From: Epithemia pelagica
Taxonomy: Eukaryota > Bacillariophyta > Bacillariophyceae > Surirellales > Surirellaceae
Length of the DNA: 64,000 nt
Assembly: GCA_946965045.2 (NCBI GenBank)
Contig: OX337235.1
Location: 3,357,928 to 3,421,927, forward strand
Direction of reading: 5' to 3'
Shown here: piece by piece, positions 45,675 to 54,718 of the stretch
Layout of the letters: each line of letters starts with the position of its first letter
How positions within the stretch are numbered: the stretch's first letter is position 1
Made by a program: the position numbers and the translations under genes
Notes under the pieces: generated by a model
The model's input: the letters and a program-made list of their open reading frames with translations, nothing else
Database searches by the model: none
Told to the model about the DNA's origin: nothing

Positions 45675-46082
45675 GTTGCACAACACTGAAGTAAAATGAA
45701 TGAACGAACGAACAAACAAAGACCGAATGAACGAATGAATGAATGTGATGGCTCTGCGTGAACTGCAAGGACACGTTTCTATTCTCGACTCTCTCGTAGA
45801 AATATACAAATGTCCACGGGATTACGCTGCTCGCATTCCTCTGTTTTGTGTGTTGCGTGGATCTTCCCAAAACTTGGAGCGCACAGGTGTGATAGGTGAC
45901 AGGTGGCCCGGTGTGCGCTGAGCAATATTTTTGGACTATCATGTGTTTAGTCGGGTTTCGTTTTTGGGTTTCGTTTTCGCCATCGCTGGGCTCAGATCCT
46001 CATTGTCCCGTCTATTCTTTACTCAGTCGCGGTTTCCTGCTACTCTCTTCACCCTTCTCATCAAGGGGTAAGTTTTCTATTA

Positions 46083-46229
46083 TTGAAGTAAGAAAGCTAG
46101 AGTGTGTAAATGAGCGACCGCATTGGAATCCGGATTGATGACCATGGCGGCTCGGTGGCCATGCAATTGTGCCCTACACCCTCCACCATAAATCTTTTTT
46201 GGAGATGGGAGGAATCTTCTCTCATTCGC
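46083..46229 (-). repeat. Dispersed repeat, block 3
   Basis: Uninterrupted copy equivalent to 13389-13535, confirming the empty insertion site found in block 2. It ends about 7 bp before SulP-pseudogene homology starts at 46236. Confidence 0.75.
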
Positions 46230-46235
46230 TTGTAC

Positions 46236-48584
46236 TTTTCGATCATGCCGTCTTTCGTCCGTACACCAATCCCTTTGCCAAATTGGTATTGTGGTCCAGT
46301 TTGGTCCATCAAGCTGGATTCCTATGCTGTTCCAGTTTGAGTGGCTTTGCCATTGGGACGGTCCAAGATGCCGGATTGGTCTTTTTGTCGCGCATAAGTC
46401 ATGACATTGCACCCCGCTTGTCACCTTGCGCGATTGGGTGAGGCAAGTGTTGCTTTGGGACGTCCTCTCGATACCAATCGCGAATTGCGGACCGTCGGAA
46501 TTTGCAATGGTACGTACTCGTACAAAAGTGGCGACAGTCCAGAAACGAGTACCACAATCAAGAGAGATTTCAAACCTTACCATGAATTTTCTCTCCGTCC
46601 CTTTCTGTCCGATATCTGCGTTTGGAAACCGAACTATCACAGTCATGTCCGGTCTGACTGTTGGCTTTACCGGGTCCTACATCTTTTCACAAACCATTTT
46701 ACGCGGTGGATTGGTATTTGTATCATGGCCCTGTACTTCTTTTTTGTCCTCTCTCCCCTGAATTTGTTGGAATGGTCACCCCTCTTTTTCTTGGACAGTA
46801 CCTTGATTTTTATCGGCTACGAGCTCTTGTACGAATGGTTGATTGAAATTCGAGACCGCATCTTGTGGTTTGAGTACGCTCTCATTTGGGGTACCTTTGT
46901 TGCCATTCATATCGTGGGGGTTGATGTCGGAATTTTGGTTGGTGTCGTGTCGGCCATGGTGGAACAGGCCTTGTCCACGGCGCAAACCACCACGGTCCTG
47001 TGTGTCCCCAAACGATCCAAGGCGGTCTGGAGTCGCGAGGAAATGCAACTCTTGCATCGACATGTCTATCAACAAAACGACAGTACACGTCCCATTGTCA
47101 CGTTGGAATTGATGGGACCCGCCTTTTTTGGCTCCGCCCTCTATCTCATGGAACGACTCTTGCACGAAGTGGGCCTTTCCACGACCCTCGACCATAACAA
47201 CAACAACGACGACAAGGAAAGGATACAGAGCAACGGAAATGACACAAGGACGGACAATGGGCCATTCAAGGGATCCCCCGCCATTCCCCATAGTCCGCGG
47301 ACGTCGCCGTACTTTGTGGCACTCAACAAACGACCGTCCTTGTTTCATCAAGACGTTGCGTCGACCGTCTCCCACGGTGGCCCCCACAATCACACGACCA
47401 CTAGTGGCGGCTCTATTCCCCGGCGCAGTCCTCCCAAATATTGCGTCTTGGATTTGACGCAAGTGTCCAACATGGATGCCTCGTCGGCTCGTTCGTGCTA
47501 TGTCCAGTTTGCCAAATTGTGCAGTCAAGAGGGTATTACGGTCTGTGCCTCGGGTGCTACACCCCGCATTGCCTGGATGCTACGGACACATCAAGCCGCG
47601 TATCCACTCCAAGAGGATGAAGAACGAATCAAGGCGACCTTGTGGCACGTGACAAAAACATGCTCGACCACCACCTCCTCCAAATCCTTGCAATCCCCGA
47701 CGTTCCAACACCCCAAAGTGGACAAGATTCTCCTATTTCATACCACCCATGAAGCCTTGGAGTTTTGTGAAGCAAGTTTGATTCATGAATTTCAAAGTCA
47801 ATCCACGTCGTTGTCCCAGACTAGTTCATCCGTCATGTCGGCGTCCCTAGGTTCGGCCAACAAGGACACGACACTCTCTTCCATTTTGGGACGATTTCTC
47901 TTGGCCGGTTCCATTGCCACGGGCTACTCCCCCGAGGAGCTGCTCATTATTTTACAACGACTCGACAGTCAACGATACCATTCGGAATTGGAGTACCAGG
48001 CGGGCGAGAAAATCATGGCCCAAGATACCCGACCGGAATCCTTTTATGTCGTGCTGGAAGGAGCAGTGGCCAGTGGTGCCGCCACGCCCGAATCCGTTCA
48101 ACGACATCGACAACCCATTGTGTCGGGAGCCGGGCCCGTGCACTTGACGCAAAGTTCGAGTTTTACCAATTTGCTGGATGCGCTACCACTGGCATTTGGA
48201 GGACGGGGACAGGACGGGGCGGAATTCACAGCGACGACGACGACGACCGCAAACCCGACCGGAATACCGCCACCACGCCAACCATTTCATCCCCATGCAG
48301 GCAGCTTGGGTGGTGGTAGTAGTGGCGGTGCGTACCATCCTCCAGTCGTGGTGGGTACTGTTTGGCCCCTGGGAGGTGTCTTTGGATTTACCGATTTGTG
48401 GTTGGATCGACCTCGTACCTTTGGAGCCTTTGCCACGCAAGATCCGACCAGAGTGGCACGCATTACAAGATCGCACATGAATCTACTCCAACAAGAAGAT
48501 GCTCAACTGTTTGGCTTGCTCCATCAAGTGTTGTTGCGCGCGAGTATCTTGGATTTGGCCAATTGCACCTGCCATGGAGTGTAG
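46236..48584 (+). pseudogene. Internally deleted SulP pseudogene with native 3' end, block 3
   Basis: Shares the three membrane-domain deletions of the other blocks but runs through STAS and the complete cNMP-binding-like domain to the native stop (CHGV, 48582-48584). From 46401 a single frame of 727 codons is open, starting within the deletion-scarred region. The true spliced frame is broken after SYIFSQTIL by the short deletion. This copy has the most private changes (NNNNDDKERI, SHGGPHNHTTT, Phe to Tyr in SCYVQF), so it has been homogenised least with the full-length genes. A truncated cytosolic STAS/CNBD protein from the open frame is conceivable but has no obvious start. Confidence 0.85.
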
Positions 48585-48829
48585 CAACCTTCCAAAGAAC
48601 AACAACCTCACTAGGATACCTGTGTCAATGAAGGGAGCTCTACCACAGCTCGGGACAAGGAAGTCTAGTACATCTCCTCAGTATAGTGTGTTGTTTTTTC
48701 GCTCCAACAGGGGGGCAAGTTGATCGCTGCCGTCGTCATACATACAGAGATTCTATGCAAGTATCGATAAATCATCAAGCCGAACAAGATAATACCATTA
48801 TCAGCTCCGACTCACGAGACGTTTAGTTC
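48585..48829. other. Degenerate SulP 3' flank
   Basis: Begins CAACCTTCCAAAGAAC like the flank after the full-length SulP stops (10867 onward) and shares TGTCAATGAAGGGAGCT. It then diverges into unrecognised sequence. It shows that the SulP pseudogene and the next gene relic arose from a duplication including the SulP 3' neighbour. Confidence 0.6.
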
Positions 48830-49175
48830 CTAACCAGCTTTCACTTTCCTTTTTAAAGCTGGAAATTGCTCCTTCCAGCTCTTGCTCCTCTTTGGATGCC
48901 TTTGAGATGGTAAAGCTTGTTTCCTACCGAGTGTTACCATTTGGTCTGCTGTGGCCTTTAGAGCCATTTCCAGTCGCTGGAGTATTAATTGCACCTCCAG
49001 CATGTCCTCCAAGTCCAACAAAACAGTTCGTTGTTCATCGAGAACAATGGTTCCCACAGAAGTGATGGATAACTTGCCGAAAGAAGTTGAATGTCAGGTG
49101 CGCGAGCAAGAGTTCTAATATCTCTTATTTGATGATGAGACCGTTTCACAGTCATGATTGAGCTTATGGTAATTC
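48830..49175 (-). pseudogene. Decayed homologue of the small uncharacterised gene
   Basis: The reverse strand encodes TVKRSHHQIRDIRTLARA and DIQLLSASYPS. After a small deletion that shifts the frame it encodes VGTIVLDEQRTVLLDLEDML, matching the proteins at 10968-11144 and 43662-43838. Past the point where those stop, the frame continues to 48830 with an amphipathic, basic tail (LILQRLEMALKATADQMV…KRKVKAG). This suggests the ancestral protein was longer. No known family was recognised. Confidence 0.6.
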
Positions 49176-49533
49176 GAATTGGCTGAGTGGGATGTACCAT
49201 CGTTATTAGTGGTCGACGACACAATGTCGTGAAAGAAGGGACCCAAAACCTCAAATGCCCAAGTAGTGGCTCAGGATGTCTGAACAGCCGTGTGGTGACA
49301 GGTCCTTCCTACTTGCCGAAAGATGCGCGAGCAAGGGTTCTTATATCTCTTATTTGATGATGAGACAGTTTCACAGTCATGATTGAGCTTATGGTAATTC
49401 GAATTGGCTGAGTGGGATGTACCATCGTTATAAGTGGTCGACGACACAATGTCGTGAAAGAAGGGACCCAAAACCTCAAATGCCAAGTAGTCGCTCAGAA
49501 TGACTGAAAAGCCGTGTGGTAGCAGGTCCTTCC
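49101..49533. repeat. Tandem duplication of 209 bp within gene relics
   Basis: Copies at 49101-49309 and 49325-49533 both run from GCGCGAGCAAG through GTCATGATTGAGCTTATGG and GGTCGACGACACAATGTCG to CAGGTCCTTCC. They differ by scattered substitutions and a 1 bp deletion. Each copy spans the end of the small-gene relic and the start of the SDR relic. Confidence 0.9.
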
Positions 49534-49842
49534 ATCAACATTCGTGACCCCGATCCAGTTCAAGCCTTGACTGCCGTTCGTCTACAAGGAATGTCGTGGA
49601 TAATGTCGGAGGACAATTTGTGTCGCCGGATGAAGATTTGTCCATAGTCGGCATTGTTGTGGTCGTCAAAACCAATTTTATTGGAACCTTTTTGGTAGGT
49701 CGACAAGCCTATATCCAATACATGCAATCGCCACAGACCCACAAACATGGTTTTTCCTGATCCATGTACATTATGCAATGGCTTCCTATCCATGAGTCAT
49801 TCGGGAGCCGCACAAGCCGGAATCGAAAGTTTGACGGCCACA
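49176..49842 (+). pseudogene. Decayed short-chain dehydrogenase/reductase relic
   Basis: In changing plus-strand frames this encodes TIVISGRRHNVVKEGTQNL, then VAGPSINIRDPDPVQALTA, VDNVGGQFVSPDEDLS, TNFIGTFLVGRQAYIQYMQS and MSHSGAAQAGIESLTAT. These align in order with the intact PECR-like protein at 53720-54718 (SGRRHEVVQQAAQTL, VAGPSTNIRD, VNNAGGQFVSPAEDLS, TNLIGTFLVCQQAYLQYMQS, MSHSGAARAGVENLTAT). Stops, frameshifts, loss of both ends and the internal 209 bp duplication make it non-functional. It lies about 4 kb from the intact gene in inverted orientation. Confidence 0.88.
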
Positions 49843-50091
49843 TTTTTTATGGCATGGATGAGATATAGTGTTCGACTCTATAGCGTCTGATCAGGAATTA
49901 TTTGTGAATGAGATAAAGAGCTAGGAGAAGAATCACAAAGCGTTGAAATAAAGAAAGTCTATACTTTTTGTATTGTTGAAAGGAGTATACATCTATTCTT
50001 CATAGCATCATGAATTTCATCGAGGTTGACTGCAATTCCTCATCTTTTCACAAAGTGTTGGCCATATGACGCAGCGGATCACCGATCACGA
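49843..50091. other. Intergenic, nothing recognised
   Basis: AT-rich spacer between the SDR relic and the orphan gene. No coding frame, repeat or motif was recognised. Confidence 0.6.
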
Positions 50092-50718
50092 CTATGAGTC
50101 GCTGGTATTCATCGCCGATGAAGTCGATTCCTTGTTGGTCTCGATGCTCATTGGATCGACTTGTGAACTCATCGTCACATCGCTAGTGTTGCTTTGGCGG
50201 GATGATACCTCTTGGTTCGCGTCCCCGGTACTCATGTCTTCGACACTGGTATTGCTTCTACCGACAACAATGTTCTCGGGTGGTGTTGCATCTGCGTATT
50301 CCTTGTAGAGACGCGCCATTTCGATCCAAGCACGAACGTAGCGACGGGCGCTCGTACTGTTTTTCCATTGATCCACAGTCATCAATACATGCTGAACTTG
50401 TTCATCTTTCGCGCTCGTGTTTGGTAGTGTGGACTCCATGAGGAGGCTTGAGTCGAAACAATCCAATGTTTTTGTGAACCGCTCAGAGTCGGCCACAATG
50501 GCTTTGAGGAACCTTACAATTTCTTGGTCGGTAATACCAGTGCTTATCTTCTTGTTGCTCCTTTGGCGACGCTTTGCAAATCCTTGCTTCGTTTTCTTGT
50601 CTTCTTCTGACCATACAATACCAGGAAACTGAACCTTCTTCTTCTCTTTCTTCTCCTCCTTCTTCATCTCCTCCCTCTTTGGTGTTGTCGAAGCTGTCGA
50701 CACTTGATGTTGGAGCAT
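50092..50718 (-). CDS. Orphan Lys/Ser-rich hypothetical protein
   Basis: 208 residues from ATG 50718. A strongly basic stretch rich in Lys/Glu (KREEMKKEEKKEKKKVQ) is followed by KRRQRSNKK, a nuclear-localisation-like cluster. A helical middle (about 65-150, with DQEIVRFLKAIVADSERF and SARRYVRAWIEMARLYKEY) leads to a Ser/Thr/Asn-rich disordered tail. No known domain was recognised. The frame upstream of the ATG reads SIPCVLNY, and a separate frame at 50723-50959 (MGKGKDVHERQNDDA…) could be a 5' exon joined by an unidentified intron. The start is therefore uncertain. It may also be a fragment of a once larger gene, given the relics next to it. Confidence 0.45.
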   Translation of the reverse strand: MLQHQVSTASTTPKREEMKKEEKKEKKKVQFPGIVWSEEDKKTKQGFAKRRQRSNKKISTGITDQEIVRFLKAIVADSERFTKTLDCFDSSLLMESTLPNTSAKDEQVQHVLMTVDQWKNSTSARRYVRAWIEMARLYKEYADATPPENIVVGRSNTSVEDMSTGDANQEVSSRQSNTSDVTMSSQVDPMSIETNKESTSSAMNTSDS

Positions 50719-50959
50719 ATAATTAAGCACGCAAGGAATGGACGACAGTGGAGCTGAAGACCATTATCAAAAAATGAATGGGATCAAATGAACCGGCAAG
50801 TAGCCAAGAAGCTGAAGACGTATCTGGACCGTGTGTCGCAGGTTGAATGGCGCGCAGGAACACATTTTCTAATACGTTCACCGTGGAGAGTCTCTTGTTT
50901 TGTTGCCCTCTTGTTGCGTCGTCATTTTGTCTCTCGTGCACGTCTTTGCCCTTTCCCAT

Positions 50960-51290
50960 AAAAATTTGAGACTACACGTGACTCGCGATGAAAAGAATGC
51001 CACACAAGAAAACACGACCCAGCACGGCTAGGTACTCCGAGCTATGCTCCTGACTACTCTAGGTAGTTAGTTGTCGTATTCGCCAAGAGCGGGAAGAAGC
51101 ACAAGCCCCCGGTGAATGCAAACCACAGTTCATTGGGCCATGGGACATGATAAAGTTCAAGAATGATCGGATCTATACAGGAGATTCTGTTTCTATGTAA
51201 ATTTGTCGCCGAGGGCAACCATACTGGACTGTCATCAAGACGTTGTTTCGACACGAAGACAACCCTTTCCCTCGCTTGCTGCTTTTTCGG
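50960..51290. other. Intergenic, nothing recognised
   Basis: Spacer between the orphan gene and the 3' end of the ABHD18-like gene. No feature could be supported. Confidence 0.5.
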
Positions 51291-52793
51291 CTACTCATCC
51301 TTGTCGTCGTCGTGCAACAGTTCTTGTACCGTTTCAGAGACAAATTGTTTGTGCCACGTGGGTCGTTGAATGGCGGCCCAGACATGTCCGCCCGGCATCC
51401 AGATTGTGTTCAACGCCGAGTCCAAACATTGGTGCATTTGACACGCAAATTCGTGACTGTGATGCGGTTTCAAAAAGGCATCGTGCGCCATACTGACAGC
51501 CTTGGCGACTTTGAGTTGGGGTCGTTTTTTACTGGACGTGGTCGCGTGAAAAAACATGTTGAGTTGAACCATGGACAATTCCTGAAACAAGTGCTGTCGT
51601 TTCGCCTCCTGCGACTTGTGGTTCGACGACGATATGGCGGACCAGTCAATGCCCTGTTGCAAAATACCATCACAAAAGACATTGGGAGAGGCAGAACCGA
51701 CATAGGCACACACACCCATGCGTTGTCCCAAAGCAGCGCGACGTTCCAAGGCTGTTGGACTGGGATTCTTGCTCTTGTTCGCCAAACTACTACGACGCAG
51801 CGGCAAACAGTGCAAGGCCCAATTGGCCGAACAGGCCGCCATGGCAGCTCCAAAACTAAAGCCAGTCCAACAGACCACCGCCGAATCGTCTTGATGCAGT
51901 ACATATTCGGCCAACTGGGCCGCTTCTTGAATGACGGAAAAGCCTTGCCAAAAGACATGTTCGACGGCATTCAAAAAGAATTTGGTTTGGTTCGCGGGAC
52001 GACGATTCTTGTAGTAAGGAGCCGTGACCAAGAGACTGGACCACCCAAAGTTGTGTGCCAAGTCTTGGGCCAGGGACAAGCGCAAGGAGGAACCTTCTTC
52101 GCCCATGGCGGGTAACAAAATGACGTACACTTTTTGGCTCGGCTTGGTCGTGCCGTCGTCTTTGTCGTTGGAGGATGACGAGTCCTCCGCAACGGCGGCC
52201 GCCGGTTCGACTCGATAAAAGTGACAGTATTCCGATTCGGGTGGCAAGACGGAGGCCATGGGACTCTTGAATTTGCCCGCTTGCATAGTCACCACCAACG
52301 AAGAGCTGCTGCTCTTGTTGTTGCTGCGAACGGGCTTGGCGGGTTCCCATTCAATATCGGTGGATTCCAACGGTTGTCCCACGAAACGCTCAATGTCGTT
52401 GGTGTCGTTGGTAGTGGTCGGTTTCGTGTGGTCCTTGGTTTTGATTGGAGTTGCTGCTGCTGCTGCTGCTGCTGCTGCTTCTTCTTTCTGTTGTTGTTGC
52501 CGCATCCATCCCTGAAGGCCCTGGACCGTCTCGGTGTAGAGTTGGACATTGCCATAGCCATGGGAAAAGAATTTGACCTTGAGATTGGCCAGTGTCGCAC
52601 ACCATTGGACCAGCAAAAAGCCATAATCCAGCCAGCCCAACCAATAGCTTTGACAACGCCACCAGGACCATTTGGCAGGTTTCAGGAGAGCTGGATTGGG
52701 AGGACCCGCAGTTTGGGAACCACCCAACGACGAAAAAGAGGACCCGGCCGTCGATCTAGTCAATAAGGGTTGCTTGAGATCCTTGGTGCTCAT
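51291..52793 (-). CDS. ABHD18-like (DUF2048) alpha/beta hydrolase
   Basis: 500 residues, single exon, ATG at 52793 (MSTKDLKQPLL); the frame upstream lacks an ATG. The family core is clear: VYVILLPAMGEEGSSLRLS as the first strand and oxyanion region, then LVTAPYYKNRRPANQTKFF (the PYY-x-x-R-x-P-x-x-Q signature), and WTGFSFGAAMAACSANWAL with Ser in a G-x-S-x-G nucleophile elbow. IWMPGGHVWAAIQRP near the C-terminus probably supplies the catalytic His. A polyalanine/Gln tract coded by GCT repeats (about 52450-52490) lies in a low-complexity insert. An N-terminal hydrophobic patch (WLGWLDYGFLLVQW) may contact membranes. ABHD18 in animals acts in lipid metabolism; the substrate here is unknown. A dispersed repeat sits about 70 bp upstream. 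Confidence 0.78.
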   Translation of the reverse strand: MSTKDLKQPLLTRSTAGSSFSSLGGSQTAGPPNPALLKPAKWSWWRCQSYWLGWLDYGFLLVQWCATLANLKVKFFSHGYGNVQLYTETVQGLQGWMRQQQQKEEAAAAAAAAATPIKTKDHTKPTTTNDTNDIERFVGQPLESTDIEWEPAKPVRSNNKSSSSSLVVTMQAGKFKSPMASVLPPESEYCHFYRVEPAAAVAEDSSSSNDKDDGTTKPSQKVYVILLPAMGEEGSSLRLSLAQDLAHNFGWSSLLVTAPYYKNRRPANQTKFFLNAVEHVFWQGFSVIQEAAQLAEYVLHQDDSAVVCWTGFSFGAAMAACSANWALHCLPLRRSSLANKSKNPSPTALERRAALGQRMGVCAYVGSASPNVFCDGILQQGIDWSAISSSNHKSQEAKRQHLFQELSMVQLNMFFHATTSSKKRPQLKVAKAVSMAHDAFLKPHHSHEFACQMHQCLDSALNTIWMPGGHVWAAIQRPTWHKQFVSETVQELLHDDDKDE

Positions 52794-52865
52794 ACTGTTG
52801 TTGTTATTAATGATATGGATCCAGAACAACAGATTCTTATGTAATTGTTTTGGAGAAAACGAGGA

Positions 52866-53053
52866 CGAGCGAATGTATGCGAAAAGATTCCTCCCGTCTC
52901 CAAATAAGATTTGTGGTGGAGGAGGGCACAATTACAGGACGACCGAGCCGCCATGGTCGTCATCGTTGGATCTTCCTGTATGTTCCGCCTACGAATCGGC
53001 AGGAGTGTTCCAATGCGGTCGCTGATTTACACACTCCAGCTTTCTTACTTCAA
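52866..53053 (+). repeat. Dispersed repeat outside the array, inverted relative to array copies
   Basis: Matches the reverse complement of 13389-13535, 46083-46229 and the split copy in block 2. It contains a private segment of about 35 bp (around 52975-53010). Reading frames in both versions encode FLPSP-x-KI-x-GGG, so it may derive from an old coding or element end. It is located just upstream of the ABHD18-like start. Confidence 0.75.
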
Positions 53054-53719
53054 AATATAATTATATAATCCTTTTATGTGAAAGCTTCACGCTGGGAAGC
53101 AAACCCCATGTATGCGTGTTTTGTGCGACCCGTGAGACGGCCTGGGAGGACACGACGGTTTGACGTTTGGGGTTTGGGATGATCGGATTCGTCAAAGATC
53201 AGAATTGACAGACGACAACATGCGAGATGGAGTCACTAATAGGTTCAACAAAGATTGAGAGAATCGACTGTAAAGAGTCTTGCTTTTGTGAGAGGTGTAT
53301 TCGACTCATCGGATCAATCCATGCAAGACGCATCGGCCATGGCTGTGAGTGGATTTCTCTCAACGTGACCAAGACGTACTTTGATGCGAGACTGGGGACT
53401 GGTAAACCGGTGCTTCTGGCCAGACGACCAGTCACTGCGTTGAGAATCTGCTGTAAAATATTAGTTTTGCAAAGGGCATTCGGCCATCGTTGCTTCTGTT
53501 TGTTTCACCATACACAAATGGAGGAGTGGCATGGCCAACACGCAAGTTCACGCTCCATAGCCAGTGGTTTCTTTTGTTATCATTGCTTGTAGAGGCTCTC
53601 ACAGAGGCAAAGTATGAGGCCATTTCTCCATTGGTCACCGCTCCCGTGGTTGGTTTGTGGTTTCGCGTATTAGGAATGGAACCCACACATGAGCACCGGA
53701 CACACCTGCACTTTTGCTT
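53054..53719. other. Intergenic, nothing convincing
   Basis: Several overlapping frames of 80-120 codons occur on both strands, none with a domain or coding-like composition. No repeat or regulatory motif was recognised. Confidence 0.5.
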
Positions 53720-54718
53720 CTACAATCGCGCTTGTGGTGGAAGGCGTGGCCCATAGATGGGCAAATGATGGGTGTCATTAGGAATCTCGTGCAAGGGCAA
53801 ATAGGTATAGGATTGTCCGCCATCGACACAGAGGGTGGCCCCGGTAATGTAACTTGCGGCATCGGACAAGAGGTAGACCACGGCACTGCTCACTTCGTGC
53901 GGTGTCCCAAATCGTTTGGCGGGAACGGACGGCAAGAGTTTGGCGGCATAGTCACTGCCGGCTTCGCCATAGGCTTGAAAGCCCGAATCGGTCCACACAA
54001 TGCCCGGTCGGACACAATTGAGTCGCACACTGGATTCCATCCATTCCGTACACAAGGTGGCGGTCAAATTTTCCACTCCGGCCCGGGCCGCCCCGGAATG
54101 ACTCATGTACGGCATGCCATTGCGATTGCCCAGGGTAATGTTGCAAATGGCACAGGAAAAGCCCTCTTTGTGGGCCTCATGCGATTGCATGTATTGGAGA
54201 TAGGCTTGTTGACACACCAAAAAGGTTCCAATCAAATTGGTTTCCACGACGGCGGCGAATCCGCCTTTGGACAAGTCTTCGGCCGGCGACACGAATTGTC
54301 CGCCCGCATTGTTCACCACATAATGCAAGGCATGCCGAGGCGTGGCTTGCAAACAAAAGGCAATCAAGGCTTGGACTTGATGGGCGTCTCGAATATTGGT
54401 GGAAGGACCGGCCACTACACGGCCCGCCGGATTCTTCGTTTGGGATGCTGCTAGTAGTTGGGCATTGAGGGTCTGGGCCGCTTGTTGGACCACCTCGTGA
54501 CGTCGACCACTAATAATCACGGTACATCCCAAGCTGGCCAATTCTTGGGCAATGGTATATCCAATACCCGTACCACCTCCCGTCACCAAGGCCACTCGAC
54601 CCTGAAACAAATTGGGACGAAAGACAGATTTCCAGGAGGAGGAGGAGGACGACATTGCCGTAGTGTCGGCCGTGGTGGCGCCAGTGGTGGAGTGCGTCTT
54701 TGCTTTGGGTAAACTCAT
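53720..54718 (-). CDS. Peroxisomal trans-2-enoyl-CoA reductase-like SDR
   Basis: 332 residues, single exon, ATG at 54718. Classical SDR order: VALVTGGGTGIGYTIAQEL (TGxxxGxG cofactor site), SGRRHEVV after strand 2, YVVNNAGGQFVSP (NNAG), NITLGNRNGMPYMSHSGAARAGVENLTATL, and RLNCVRPGIVWTDS. The HSGAARAGV active-site region, which lacks the usual Tyr-x-x-x-Lys, is characteristic of the PECR/2,4-dienoyl-CoA reductase group. Arg rather than Asp after strand 2 favours NADPH. The protein ends in -Ala-Arg-Leu, which fits the PTS1 consensus, so a peroxisomal matrix location is predicted. The likely reaction is NADPH-dependent reduction of 2-enoyl-CoA in fatty acid metabolism. A Ser/Thr-rich N-terminal extension of about 40 residues precedes the fold. 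A decayed paralogue lies at 49176-49842. Confidence 0.85.
   Translation of the reverse strand: MSLPKAKTHSTTGATTADTTAMSSSSSSWKSVFRPNLFQGRVALVTGGGTGIGYTIAQELASLGCTVIISGRRHEVVQQAAQTLNAQLLAASQTKNPAGRVVAGPSTNIRDAHQVQALIAFCLQATPRHALHYVVNNAGGQFVSPAEDLSKGGFAAVVETNLIGTFLVCQQAYLQYMQSHEAHKEGFSCAICNITLGNRNGMPYMSHSGAARAGVENLTATLCTEWMESSVRLNCVRPGIVWTDSGFQAYGEAGSDYAAKLLPSVPAKRFGTPHEVSSAVVYLLSDAASYITGATLCVDGGQSYTYLPLHEIPNDTHHLPIYGPRLPPQARL

Larger units (their letters stand above)
32626..48584. repeat. Tandem segmental duplication, block 3 (right end of array)
   Basis: Third and rightmost block. Its left part (to about 38.8 kb) is almost identical to block 2. Its right part (about 39.2-48.6 kb) differs much more, including the 5' region of SulP. 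Unlike blocks 1 and 2, its SulP pseudogene is not cut at the junction but runs on to the native stop codon at 48584 and native 3' flank, followed by single-copy DNA. This makes it the likely ancestral edge of the array. Confidence 0.9.

Noticed and set aside
1-48584. Array interpreted as an assembly artefact
   Set aside because: Each block has private differences (stops, a 7 bp deletion, the 1.37 kb insertion, diverged block 3 promoter), which argue for real copies. Read depth would be needed to settle copy number.
53714-54454. Open plus-strand frame of 246 codons
   Set aside because: Antisense to the PECR-like gene, with no family motif of its own. A similar minus-strand frame at 49560-49793 is simply the antisense of the SDR relic.
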